Shown piece by piece: positions 31,229 through 38,686 of a stretch of DNA of 39,105 nucleotides (position 1 is the first letter of the stretch; every line of letters starts with the position of its first letter). Position numbers and translations under genes: made by a program. The DNA comes from CAYVQE01 sp964454005. Lineage in GTDB: Bacteria; Myxococcota; B64-G9. Below the pieces are notes generated by a model. That model was not told the origin of the DNA, did not search any database, and was given only the letters and a program-made list of their open reading frames with translations. The stretch covers positions 1-39,105 of the forward strand of contig CAYVQE010000045.1 in NCBI GenBank assembly GCA_964454005.1, in the 5' to 3' direction.

Positions 31229-31891
31229 ATGCTGGGGGTCACACCGGAACGGACCTTTTCCCTCACCTTCGACTCGGTGAGCGACTTCGACAAGGCCTTC
31301 GCCCGCCGGGGCGCGGATACCGGCTACTTCTTCCGAACCACCGATACCATCGCGGTCGGCCAGCGGGCCTGCATTCGGGTGCTGATCCGCAACGGCGGCA
31401 ACCCGTTCTTCCTCGAGGGCGTGGTGGCCTGGCGCCGGGTGCGCCCCGGGGGGCCGGACATGCCGCCCGGCGTCTACGTCAACCTGGTCGACCGCGACCG
31501 CGCCCGGCTCGACGGCATCGTGCGCTACCTGCGCTCGGGCGCCAAGGGCCGGGATCGGCGCCACCACCAGCGCTACCCCCTGTTCGCCGATGCCGCTTAT
31601 GAGACGGCCGACGGCACCCACCGCTCGGAGGTGCGCAACATCTCGGAGCAGGGGGCCTACCTGCGTTGCCAGGGGCCGTTGCTTTCGGTCGGAGCCCGTT
31701 TCCCGATCACCGTCTACCTGACCGGGGAGCGCAGCCGCGGAGTGCGCATGCAGGCCCGGGTGGCCTGGATCGATCTGTTCGACGACACCCGCGGCATGGG
31801 CGTCCGCTTCGATCCGGACCAGACCGAGATCAGGCAGGTCAACAAGGCCATCAAGCGCATTCAACGCGATCTCAAGAACCTCGCCCGCTGA
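31229..31891 (+). CDS. Two-domain PilZ protein
   Basis: A 220-residue protein, ATG at 31229 with GGGGAG (31218-31223 region) upstream. The N-terminal half (about 8-100) has the PilZ-like fold pattern (GQRACIRVLIRNGG, FFLEGVVAWRRV) but lacks the arginine motif. The C-terminal half (about 108-205) is a canonical PilZ domain with R111xxxR115 (RHHQR) and N137-x-S-x-x-G142 (NISEQG), the cyclic-di-GMP contacts. No membrane segment or output domain, so it probably acts by binding a partner. It precedes two MshEN proteins, also cyclic-di-GMP binders, each with its own promoter. Confidence 0.92.
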   Translation: MLGVTPERTFSLTFDSVSDFDKAFARRGADTGYFFRTTDTIAVGQRACIRVLIRNGGNPFFLEGVVAWRRVRPGGPDMPPGVYVNLVDRDRARLDGIVRYLRSGAKGRDRRHHQRYPLFADAAYETADGTHRSEVRNISEQGAYLRCQGPLLSVGARFPITVYLTGERSRGVRMQARVAWIDLFDDTRGMGVRFDPDQTEIRQVNKAIKRIQRDLKNLAR

Positions 31892-31920
31892 GCGGCCGAC
31901 CGCCGGCACAGCCGGGCGCT

Positions 31921-31932
31921 GCGGCGCGCCGC
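31921..31932. other. 12-base perfect palindrome after the PilZ gene
   Basis: GCGGCGCGCCGC is fully self-complementary and lies 29 bases after the PilZ stop. As a hairpin it would have no proper loop, so it may be a protein site or a chance GC-rich palindrome. Confidence 0.25.
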
Positions 31933-31966
31933 CGAGCGGGCCGGGTGCGCCAAGGCGCTACAATCC

Positions 31967-31995
31967 TTGCCAGAAAACAAGGGCTTTGCTACAGT
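31967..31995 (+). promoter_or_regulatory. Sigma-70-like promoter for the first MshEN gene
   Basis: TTGCCA (31967-31972) and TACAGT (31990-31995) are separated by 17 bases, the ideal distance, and lie 29 bases before the ATG at 32025. It resembles the promoter ahead of the PilZ gene. Confidence 0.55.
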
Positions 31996-32024
31996 CGGAG
32001 TCCGACCGTGCGGGAGTCCGGCAC

Positions 32025-32789
32025 ATGGTAGCCGCCGAATCGAGACGAATCCGCCTGGGTGAACTGTTGCTCCGAGCCGGGGTCATCACTGAGGAACAGC
32101 TGCGCAACGCCTTGACTGAACAGAAGAAGTGGGGCGGGAAGCTGGGCAGCGTCCTGGTGGACATGAACCTGCTGGACGAGGACATGCTGGTCAAGGCGCT
32201 CAGCAAGCAATTGGGGCTGCCGCGGGTCGATTTCAAGGGCCTGGTGGTCCAGCCCCCGGCGCTGAAGAAGCTCGACGCCGCGTTCGCCGATCAGCGCCAG
32301 GTCCTGCCGATCAGCCTGGACGTGTCCAAGGGCCTGCTGGTGGTGGCCATGGCCGATCCCTACAATCTCGAGCTGGTCGACGAGATCGCCTTCCGCTCCG
32401 GCTGCCGCGTCAAGGTGGCCATCGCCGGCGAGCGGGCGTTGGCCCAGGCCATCCGCGAGCACTACTACGGCGACGACGTCACCGCGGCCGAACCGGCCCC
32501 GGACGACGAGATGAAGCTGATCAACCCGCAGGGCAACACCCTGGTGCGGCGGGTGGCCGACATCGAAGCCGAGGGCCGGGCCCAGCAGTCGGGCGCACCG
32601 GCCGAACCGGCCGAACCGGCTGCCCCGGCTGCGCCGGGGGCAGAGCCGCCGCTGACGATCGACAAGCGGCTGGAGCGCCTGGAGCAGATGCAGCGCAAGG
32701 AGGTCCAGGTGCTCAAGACCATCGTGGAGCTGCTGATCGCCAAGGGCTACATCACGCGGGAAGAGTACCGGCAGCGGATCGATTCCTGA
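32025..32789 (+). CDS. MshEN-domain protein 1, no ATPase domain
   Basis: A 254-residue protein. ATG 32025 follows GGGAG (32012-32016); an in-frame TTG at 31986 overlaps the promoter and is less likely. Residues 10-33 match the full 24-residue cyclic-di-GMP motif of MshEN domains (RLGELLLRAGVITEEQ, then L and Q at the right spacing). The second half-motif starts at residue 39. A Pro/Ala linker and a coiled, charged C-terminus (LERLEQMQRKEVQVLKTIVE) follow. MshEN is normally the N-domain of type II or IV pilus ATPases; here no ATPase is attached. Possibly a cyclic-di-GMP adaptor (inference). Confidence 0.9.
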   Translation: MVAAESRRIRLGELLLRAGVITEEQLRNALTEQKKWGGKLGSVLVDMNLLDEDMLVKALSKQLGLPRVDFKGLVVQPPALKKLDAAFADQRQVLPISLDVSKGLLVVAMADPYNLELVDEIAFRSGCRVKVAIAGERALAQAIREHYYGDDVTAAEPAPDDEMKLINPQGNTLVRRVADIEAEGRAQQSGAPAEPAEPAAPAAPGAEPPLTIDKRLERLEQMQRKEVQVLKTIVELLIAKGYITREEYRQRIDS

Positions 32790-32835
32790 GCGCTCCGCCG
32801 GAAACCAGGCTGCCGTGGCGACGGATGGAGAGCCG

Positions 32836-35010
32836 ATGACGACAAAGAAGAAGCTGGGTCAGATCCTGCTCGACGAAGGGCTCATCGACGAGTACCAGCT
32901 CAAGTCCGCCCTCGGCTACCAGAAGAAATGGGGCGGACGGCTCGGCAACGTCCTGGTCGAGAACCGCTTCATTACCGAAGCGGCGCTGGTCGGGGCCGTG
33001 CAGCGTCAGACCGGCATCGCCAAGATCGACATGACCGGGCGCAGCATCCCGGAGTACCTGCTCAAGCTGGTGCCGCAGGCGCTGGCCGAAAAGCACCACC
33101 TGATTCCCATCGGCCTCGAAGGCGAAGCCGGCAAGTCATCGGAGACTCTGCTGGTGGCCATGTCCGATCCGACCAACCTGGCCGCGCTCGACGAGCTGCG
33201 TTTCCAGACGGGCAAACGCACCCGGCCGCTGCTGGCCGGCGAGCGCGCCATCGAGCAGGCCATCGCCGTGCACTACCGGGGCGAGCCCGAAGGGTTGGCC
33301 CTGGCCCCGGAGCCAGGGGAGATCCAGTTCGGCGGCGCCGAACTCGAAGCCGACAGTCTGCAGGACGATTTGGTGGTGGTGCAGGGCAAGCTGGAAGCGG
33401 ACACCGGCCCGGTTCCGGCCGCCGCCGGCGACGGCCAGGGGATCGATGATCCGTTCGCCGAACTCGAAGCCCTGGCGGCCCCCACGCCGCAGCCCGCCCC
33501 GACGGTGCCGCCGGCGCCGGCCGAACCGGTGCCACCGGCCGCGCCGCCCGCGCCGCCGGCTGGAGAGCCGGTGGCGGATCCATTCGCCGAGCTGGATGCG
33601 CTGGCCGGTGCCAGCCCGAGCGCCGAGCCGCCGCCGGTGGCCGCTTCCGGTTCGGATCACCCGGCGGCCACCTCCCTCGACTTCGACCTGGATGCGCCCG
33701 ATCCGAAACCGGCCGCCGCATCCGCTGTGGGCGCCGGCGAGGAGACCGATGACGGGCTGCCGGAGATCGAGGAGATCGAGGTGATCGAGGAGCTCGAGCC
33801 CCTCGATGCGGCCGCGGACCAGCCCCCGAGCCCGGAGACGCCGGGGGACCTGTCCGACGTACCCGATCTCGAGCCCGCCGAGCCCACCCCGGTGATGGCC
33901 ACCCCGCAGGATCGCCCCGTGCCGGCCGCCGGCCTGGAAGACCTGCCGGATCTGGAACCCACGGGCCATGCAAACGAGCTGCCGACCGTGCCGGGCCAAC
34001 CGCTGGATGAGCGCCCGGAAGATGCGGTTGCGGCCGAGGGACTGGATCTGGACGAGGCCGATCTGGACTCGATCTTCGAGCCCATCGAACAGCCGGACGA
34101 TTCGCCGTCGCCGGCCGCCCCGCCGGCCGAGCCAGCAGCGGAGGCGACGCCGCCGGCCGGCGCGAAGCAAAAACCCGCCCCGCAACAAGAAGCCGCTCCG
34201 GAGCAAAGTTCTGTTCCAAATCCGGAGCCGGGGTCGGAAGCAAAGGCCAAGCCCCAGTCGGACTCGGTGCCCACCCAGGTCGTGGCCATGACCGATGTGC
34301 TGGCCCAGGCCGGCGACCGGGCCATCGGCCGGCCGGACGGGGCCGGCGCCGAGGAGCCGGCTGCGGGACCAGGGGCGGAATCGCCGGCGTCGCCTTCACC
34401 GCCCGCCACCGCGCCGGCCGATGCGCAGCCGCCGGAGCCGCCCCGGACCGAGCCGCAGCTCGAGCCGCCGCCGGACGAAGCCGTAGCCGACGAGGCCGCC
34501 CAACTGGCGGCCGCGATCGCACCGCCGCCCGAACCAGCCGCGGCCGAATCGCCTGCCGTGCCCCCGGCCGGTCAGCCGCCGCCGGACACGGCTGCGGAAA
34601 CGGCCGCAGTCGGACCGGAACCCGACCCAGCCACTGCCGCGTCGGCCGAGCCGGAGGCGGCGGCCGAGCGCCAGCAGGCGGGTGGCGCCTCTCCCACCAC
34701 CGAGCCCGCCCCCGCCACGGCTGCCGCACCAACGGAGGCCAAGCGGCCCGAACGGCAGTCGGCCGCCATGCAGGCCTTGCTCGATCGGGTGGGGCTCAAC
34801 CGTCAGAAGCGCGCTGCCGGCGACGGTCCGGAGGCCGAACGCGCTGCGCCGGCTGACGCCGCCGAGCCGGCGGGTCCGGCGCCCGGCCCACCTTCGGTCG
34901 CCGATCCGGCCCTGGCCGCGGTGGTGCGCCTGCTCATGCGCAAGGGGCTGTTCACGGCCGAAGAGCTGCGAGACGAACTCGCAGCGGGCGGCGAGCCGGG
35001 CTCATCCTGA
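32836..35010 (+). CDS. MshEN-domain protein 2 with long Pro/Ala-rich region
   Basis: A 724-residue paralogue of the preceding protein. ATG 32836 follows GGAG (32827-32830); an in-frame GTG at 32815 is the alternative. Residues 6-29 carry the MshEN motif (KLGQILLDEGLIDEYQ then L and Q) with Lys in place of the first Arg. The domain ends near residue 150. About 500 residues of Pro-, Ala- and Glu-rich, probably disordered sequence follow, with short acidic repeats such as DPFAELEAL and DPFAELDAL. The final 35 residues (VVRLLMRKGLFTAEELRDEL) match the end of protein 1. The two probably arose by duplication. Confidence 0.9.
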   Translation: MTTKKKLGQILLDEGLIDEYQLKSALGYQKKWGGRLGNVLVENRFITEAALVGAVQRQTGIAKIDMTGRSIPEYLLKLVPQALAEKHHLIPIGLEGEAGKSSETLLVAMSDPTNLAALDELRFQTGKRTRPLLAGERAIEQAIAVHYRGEPEGLALAPEPGEIQFGGAELEADSLQDDLVVVQGKLEADTGPVPAAAGDGQGIDDPFAELEALAAPTPQPAPTVPPAPAEPVPPAAPPAPPAGEPVADPFAELDALAGASPSAEPPPVAASGSDHPAATSLDFDLDAPDPKPAAASAVGAGEETDDGLPEIEEIEVIEELEPLDAAADQPPSPETPGDLSDVPDLEPAEPTPVMATPQDRPVPAAGLEDLPDLEPTGHANELPTVPGQPLDERPEDAVAAEGLDLDEADLDSIFEPIEQPDDSPSPAAPPAEPAAEATPPAGAKQKPAPQQEAAPEQSSVPNPEPGSEAKAKPQSDSVPTQVVAMTDVLAQAGDRAIGRPDGAGAEEPAAGPGAESPASPSPPATAPADAQPPEPPRTEPQLEPPPDEAVADEAAQLAAAIAPPPEPAAAESPAVPPAGQPPPDTAAETAAVGPEPDPATAASAEPEAAAERQQAGGASPTTEPAPATAAAPTEAKRPERQSAAMQALLDRVGLNRQKRAAGDGPEAERAAPADAAEPAGPAPGPPSVADPALAAVVRLLMRKGLFTAEELRDELAAGGEPGSS

Positions 35011-35032
35011 GGGCTCCGGCGGTCGAAACGGG

Positions 35033-35512
35033 ATGCCGAGCCCACAGGCCAGACAACGCGCTCTCGATCGCGGGCCCGGCGCTCTGGGCTTTTTGCTGGC
35101 TCACCACTGGCCCGGCCAGCTGGACCGCTGCTACCGTTTTTGGTGCCGGGGGCGGCCGGTTTGGCTGTGTGCCCGTTGCGCCGGGCTCTATCCGGTGCTG
35201 GCCGCAGTGCTCGTCGGCTTGCTCCACTGGCGGCCGCCGACCGGCTGGATCGACTGGCCCTGGCTGTTCGGCCTGCCACTGCCGGCGCTGATCGATTGGG
35301 GCTGGTCGCGGTGGAGCGGCTGGCCCGGGAAGAACTGGTTGCGCAGCCTGACCGGGGCCCTGTTGGGCGTGGCACTCGCCCGCGGGCTGCAGCTGCATTT
35401 CGTCAGCCCCGGCCATCGGTTGGCGTTGGCCCAGTTCGCCTTTCTGGGCGCGGTCGCGGCGACGGTCGAGATCGCCGCGCGCTGCCGGCGTCACGGCAGG
35501 GGAGTGGTATGA
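35033..35512 (+). CDS. DUF2085-like membrane protein
   Basis: A 159-residue protein. ATG 35033 was chosen because the protein then begins just before the family core; the longer open frame upstream is the wrong frame of the MshEN gene. It has the DUF2085 pattern of spaced Cys and Arg (DRCYRFW, LCARCAGLYPVLAAVLVGLL) and about three to four membrane helices, ending in RCRRHG. Function of the family is unknown. The stop overlaps the start of the zinc-ribbon gene (ATGA at 35509-35512). Confidence 0.85.
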   Translation: MPSPQARQRALDRGPGALGFLLAHHWPGQLDRCYRFWCRGRPVWLCARCAGLYPVLAAVLVGLLHWRPPTGWIDWPWLFGLPLPALIDWGWSRWSGWPGKNWLRSLTGALLGVALARGLQLHFVSPGHRLALAQFAFLGAVAATVEIAARCRRHGRGVV

Positions 35513-35760
35513 AGAAGAAGGCCCTCTTGCGTGAGTACTTGCGCACTAGCCGGCGGGTCAAGCGTCGGCCTTCCCCGGATGGCTTCAAGAAGCTGGAGTA
35601 CCTGCGCTTCATCGGCGCCGACGTTTGCCCGGAGTGCGGCGAGGAGGTCGAGACCCGATTCTACGTCTGCACCCGCGACAAGCAGGGGCGGATTCACGAA
35701 CGCTATCGCTGCCAGCACTGCGGCAGCATGTTCACCTTCCCCCGGGATTCGGTTCACTGA
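35509..35760 (+). CDS. Small zinc-ribbon protein
   Basis: An 83-residue basic protein starting MKKKALLREYLRTSRRVKRR. Two CxxC pairs, CPECG and CQHCG, separated by about 30 residues form a probable zinc ribbon; the part between (FYVCTRDKQGRIHERYRC) is beta-prone. I do not recognise a named family. The start is coupled to the DUF2085 gene by a four-base overlap, so the two are expressed together, perhaps a membrane protein and its cytoplasmic partner (inference). Confidence 0.82.
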   Translation: MKKKALLREYLRTSRRVKRRPSPDGFKKLEYLRFIGADVCPECGEEVETRFYVCTRDKQGRIHERYRCQHCGSMFTFPRDSVH

Positions 35761-35822
35761 ACCCGGGCCCGCAGCCACCCGTGCGCCGGGCAGGAGAGCG
35801 GTCGCCAAGGACCAAAAAGGCT

Positions 35823-35852
35823 TTGACAGCGGGCACATGAGCACGGTAAACT
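35823..35852 (+). promoter_or_regulatory. Promoter with perfect -35 box ahead of the Tad genes
   Basis: TTGACA (35823-35828) is the full sigma-70 consensus; TAAACT (35847-35852) is a fair -10 at 18 bases. It lies in a 207-base gap, so the cpaB-tadB-tadC group probably begins its own transcript about 110 bases before cpaB. Confidence 0.6.
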
Positions 35853-35866
35853 GGCTTTGAAAAGCC
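35853..35866 (+). promoter_or_regulatory. Small hairpin at the predicted transcript start of cpaB
   Basis: GGCTT (35853-35857) and AAGCC (35862-35866) pair around TGAA, right after the -10 box. It would form the 5' end of the cpaB leader, where such hairpins can protect mRNA. GGCTTTGA also occurs just upstream, overlapping the -35 box, so the motif is duplicated. Confidence 0.35.
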
Positions 35867-35967
35867 TGTGATTGCGGAGAATTTCGTGGTTTCGTGGCAG
35901 AGAAACCAAGCGCGCAGGAGCCGAGTTCCCGCCCGGTCGGGCGCCGGGCCGGAAAGGAGAGCTTAGC

Positions 35968-36777
35968 ATGTTGAAGGGCAAGACCCCGATCATCATCGCC
36001 GTGGTATTGGGACTGGTGGCCGCTGTGCTGTCCTGGAAGACCATCGAGCACAAGGAGGAGAAGGTCCGCGAGGGTTGGACCCTGGTGCCGGTGGTGGTGG
36101 CTGGGCGGGATATCGTGGAAGGCTCGGTGCTCGACTACGACATGGTGGGCAAGATGCAGATGCCCGAGCAGTTCGTCACGCCCAGCGTGGTCAAGCCGAG
36201 CCAGTTCGAGAAGGTCATCGGCCAGAAGTTGATGGTGCCGTTGCAGCGCGGCGATCTCATCCTCTGGAGCCACTTCCGCTCGGAGGGCACCTTCGAGCGT
36301 CTGAGCAACATCGTGCGCAAGCGCGGCCGCGCCATCAGCTTGGGCATCAACGGCCCGGCGGCGGTTGGCGGCTGGGTGCGGCCGAACGATCACGTCGACA
36401 TCCTGGGCACCTTCTCCGACCCCAAAAGCGACCAGATGGTCACGGTCACGCTGCTGCAGAACGTGATTGTGCTGGCGACCGGGCAGATCACCGGCAGCAC
36501 CAACATCCACGCCATGAGCGAGAAGGATCGCAACTACTCCGATATCACGGTGATGGTGCTGCCCGAGGAGGCCGAGATCATCACCCTGGCCTCGCAACTC
36601 GGCCAGCTCTATCTCACCCTGCGCAATCCCGAGGACATCGGCGGCGAAGAGGAGCGAGCCCGGGCGACCATCGAGACCCTGATCACCGGTGAGCGCGTCA
36701 AGGCGCTCAAGCGCAAACGCGAGCAGCTCATCCAGGTCATCCGGTTGCCGGGCGCCGGGGGAGGGGGCTCGCAATAA
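35968..36777 (+). CDS. cpaB: Tad pilus assembly protein CpaB
   Basis: A 269-residue protein with an N-terminal membrane anchor (residues 8-22), a SAF-like domain (about 39-105: VVVAGRDIVEGSVLDYDMVG, IGQKLMVPLQRGDLIL) and the RcpC-type C-terminal part (GRAISLGINGPAAVGGWVRP, NDHVDILGTF). CpaB/RcpC helps assemble the Tad (Flp) pilus machine in the periplasm. ATG 35968 follows AAAGGAGA (35953-35960). Gene order usually continues with cpaC, cpaE and cpaF; here tadB follows directly. Confidence 0.93.
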   Translation: MLKGKTPIIIAVVLGLVAAVLSWKTIEHKEEKVREGWTLVPVVVAGRDIVEGSVLDYDMVGKMQMPEQFVTPSVVKPSQFEKVIGQKLMVPLQRGDLILWSHFRSEGTFERLSNIVRKRGRAISLGINGPAAVGGWVRPNDHVDILGTFSDPKSDQMVTVTLLQNVIVLATGQITGSTNIHAMSEKDRNYSDITVMVLPEEAEIITLASQLGQLYLTLRNPEDIGGEEERARATIETLITGERVKALKRKREQLIQVIRLPGAGGGGSQ

Positions 36778-36801
36778 GCGGCCCGGACGCGGAGAACCCA
36801 T

Positions 36802-37659
36802 ATGGACTTTCTCTACAACAAAGGCCTCGCTACCCTCATGGTCATGGGGGCGGTGTTCATGTTCAGCTTGATCGTCATGAGCGTGTTGAGTCGGGCTTTC
36901 GAGACCTACCAGGAACGCTACATCGCCAAGTCGATGAACGACCTGTCGGACATGTTCCTGTTCATCGACGGCCGCCAACTGCTCATCCTCAACATCTGCT
37001 TGACGGCCCTGTTCATCCTGCTCGGCCTGCTCTTCTTAGGCATCTTCTTCACCATCATCCTGGCGGCGCTCGGCTTCTTCATTCCCACTCTGATGGTCAA
37101 GTTCTTCCGCCACCGCCGATTGAAGAGGTTCAACACTCAGCTGGTCGAGTCGCTGTCGCAGATGTCGAACGCCTTCAAGGCCGGCCTGAGCTTTCCCCAG
37201 GCGATGGAGCACATCGCCCAGGAAAGCGAGCCGCCGCTCGGCCAGGAGTTCGGTTTGTTCGTGCGCGAGGTCAAGCTCGGCGTCACCCTCGACGAGGCGC
37301 TGCAGAACATGGCCGACCGGGTCAACTGCGAAGATCTCGATCTGGTGGTCACGGCGACGACCATCTCCCGCCAGCTCGGTGGCAACATGGCCGAGATGTT
37401 CGACACCATCGCGGCCACCATCCGGGAGCGCTTCCGGCTGGAGGGCAAGATCAAGGCCCTGACCTCACAGGGCAAGCTGCAGGGCTGGATCGTCGCGGCG
37501 CTGCCGTTGGCCTTGGGGCTGGTGCTCAACTACATGCGCCCCGATCTGATGGAGCCCATGTTCGATCACTGGTTCGGTTACGTGATCGTGGGGCTGATCA
37601 TCCTGATGGAGTTCGCCGGGATCATGCTCATCCGCAAGATCGTCAACATCAACGTTTGA
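36802..37659 (+). CDS. tadB: Tad inner-membrane platform protein TadB
   Basis: A 285-residue protein with an N-terminal membrane helix, two helices around residues 53-96, a cytoplasmic type II secretion F domain (LVESLSQMSNAFKAGLSFPQ, GGNMAEMFDTIAATIRERF) and two C-terminal helices. TadB and TadC form the platform that the CpaF ATPase drives. ATG 36802 with GGAGA upstream, 24 bases after cpaB. Confidence 0.93.
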   Translation: MDFLYNKGLATLMVMGAVFMFSLIVMSVLSRAFETYQERYIAKSMNDLSDMFLFIDGRQLLILNICLTALFILLGLLFLGIFFTIILAALGFFIPTLMVKFFRHRRLKRFNTQLVESLSQMSNAFKAGLSFPQAMEHIAQESEPPLGQEFGLFVREVKLGVTLDEALQNMADRVNCEDLDLVVTATTISRQLGGNMAEMFDTIAATIRERFRLEGKIKALTSQGKLQGWIVAALPLALGLVLNYMRPDLMEPMFDHWFGYVIVGLIILMEFAGIMLIRKIVNINV

Positions 37660-37693
37660 CCTGCGGCGGACGACGGTGAAAAGAGGGTAAGCG

Positions 37694-38608
37694 ATGGGCG
37701 GCGATGTGCTCGGCAGCTTGATGACGATCCTGTCGGTGCTGGCCTGGGCCGGGTTCGGCTTTCTGCTGGTCTACGGCCTCTGGGAGTGGATCGGCAAGCG
37801 TTTCCTCTCCGAAGCCCAGCAGCTCGAGGAACGGTCCATGCTCAAGGTCTTGCGGCGGATTGTGCTGCGGCGGGTGGCCGTGATCAACCGCAAGTTCATG
37901 TGGCCGCGGTATGAGCGCCGGGTCAACAAACGCATCATGAACGCCGGTGGGCTCGACGGCATGGTCGCCGAGGAGTTCATGGCGCTGCAGGAGATCTATA
38001 TCTCCCTGGCGTTGTTCTTCGGCCTGATCCTGATTTACTTCCTGCGCAACGACATGGACACCGATATCGGCTACATCTGGCTGATCGTGTTCGGTCTGGC
38101 CGGCCTGGGGATGTCGTTCATCTGGTTGCGCGACCAAGTCTCCAAGCGCCATTTCAAGATCATCCGTGAGCTGCCGTACAACCTGGACCTGCTGACGCTC
38201 TCGGTCGAGGCGGGTCTGGACTTTCAAGCAGCGGTGGACACGGTGGTCAAGAAGGGCCGCCAGGGCCCATTGTCCGGCGAGTTCTCTCTGATGCTGCGCG
38301 AGATGCGCATGGGCAAGACGCGGCAGGAATCTCTGCGAGCGATGTCCGATCGGGTCGGGCTGCCCTCGTTGACCCAGTTCGTCGGCGCGCTGATACAGGC
38401 CGATCGCATGGGCACCAGCCTGGGCAAGGTGTTGCGGATCCAGTCGACCCAGTTGCGCGTCGAACGCACCCAGCGGGCGGAGAAGCTGGCCAACGAGGCT
38501 CCTGTCAAGATGCTCTTCCCGCTCATCGCTTGCATCTTTCCTACCGTTTTTCTCGTCCTTTTCGGCCCGATCGTGTTCCAGTTCGTCTGGGGAAAGGGCG
38601 GAGGTTGA
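37694..38608 (+). CDS. tadC: Tad inner-membrane platform protein TadC
   Basis: A 304-residue protein with an N-terminal helix, two helices near residues 97-140, a type II secretion F domain (LPYNLDLLTLSVEAGLDFQA, ALIQADRMGTSLGKVLRIQS) and a C-terminal helix (MLFPLIACIFPTVFLVLFGP). It pairs with TadB in the pilus platform. Spacing to tadB is 34 bases on the same strand. Confidence 0.93.
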   Translation: MGGDVLGSLMTILSVLAWAGFGFLLVYGLWEWIGKRFLSEAQQLEERSMLKVLRRIVLRRVAVINRKFMWPRYERRVNKRIMNAGGLDGMVAEEFMALQEIYISLALFFGLILIYFLRNDMDTDIGYIWLIVFGLAGLGMSFIWLRDQVSKRHFKIIRELPYNLDLLTLSVEAGLDFQAAVDTVVKKGRQGPLSGEFSLMLREMRMGKTRQESLRAMSDRVGLPSLTQFVGALIQADRMGTSLGKVLRIQSTQLRVERTQRAEKLANEAPVKMLFPLIACIFPTVFLVLFGPIVFQFVWGKGGG

Positions 38609-38657
38609 ACCGCCTCACGGAGCCGGAACGTCCAACCAGGCTGGGGCAGCTGAGAAG

Positions 38658-38671
38658 GGCGCCGACGCGCC
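38658..38671 (+). other. Hairpin before the FHA gene
   Basis: GGCGC (38658-38662) and GCGCC (38667-38671) pair around CGAC, ending at the base before the GGGAGGG that should be the ribosome-binding site of the FHA gene. It could affect access to that site. Confidence 0.3.
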
Positions 38672-38686
38672 GGGAGGGTTGAGAAG

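Noticed and set aside
33062..34732. Long Arg/Pro-rich - strand frame opposite the MshEN protein 2 gene
   Set aside because: Composition reflects the low-complexity Pro/Ala codons on the + strand. No start context or domain.
33400..34900. Possible tandem DNA repeat array in the Pro/Ala-rich coding region
   Set aside because: The sequence is compositionally biased, but apart from short DPFAEL-like peptides I found no regular repeat unit or period.
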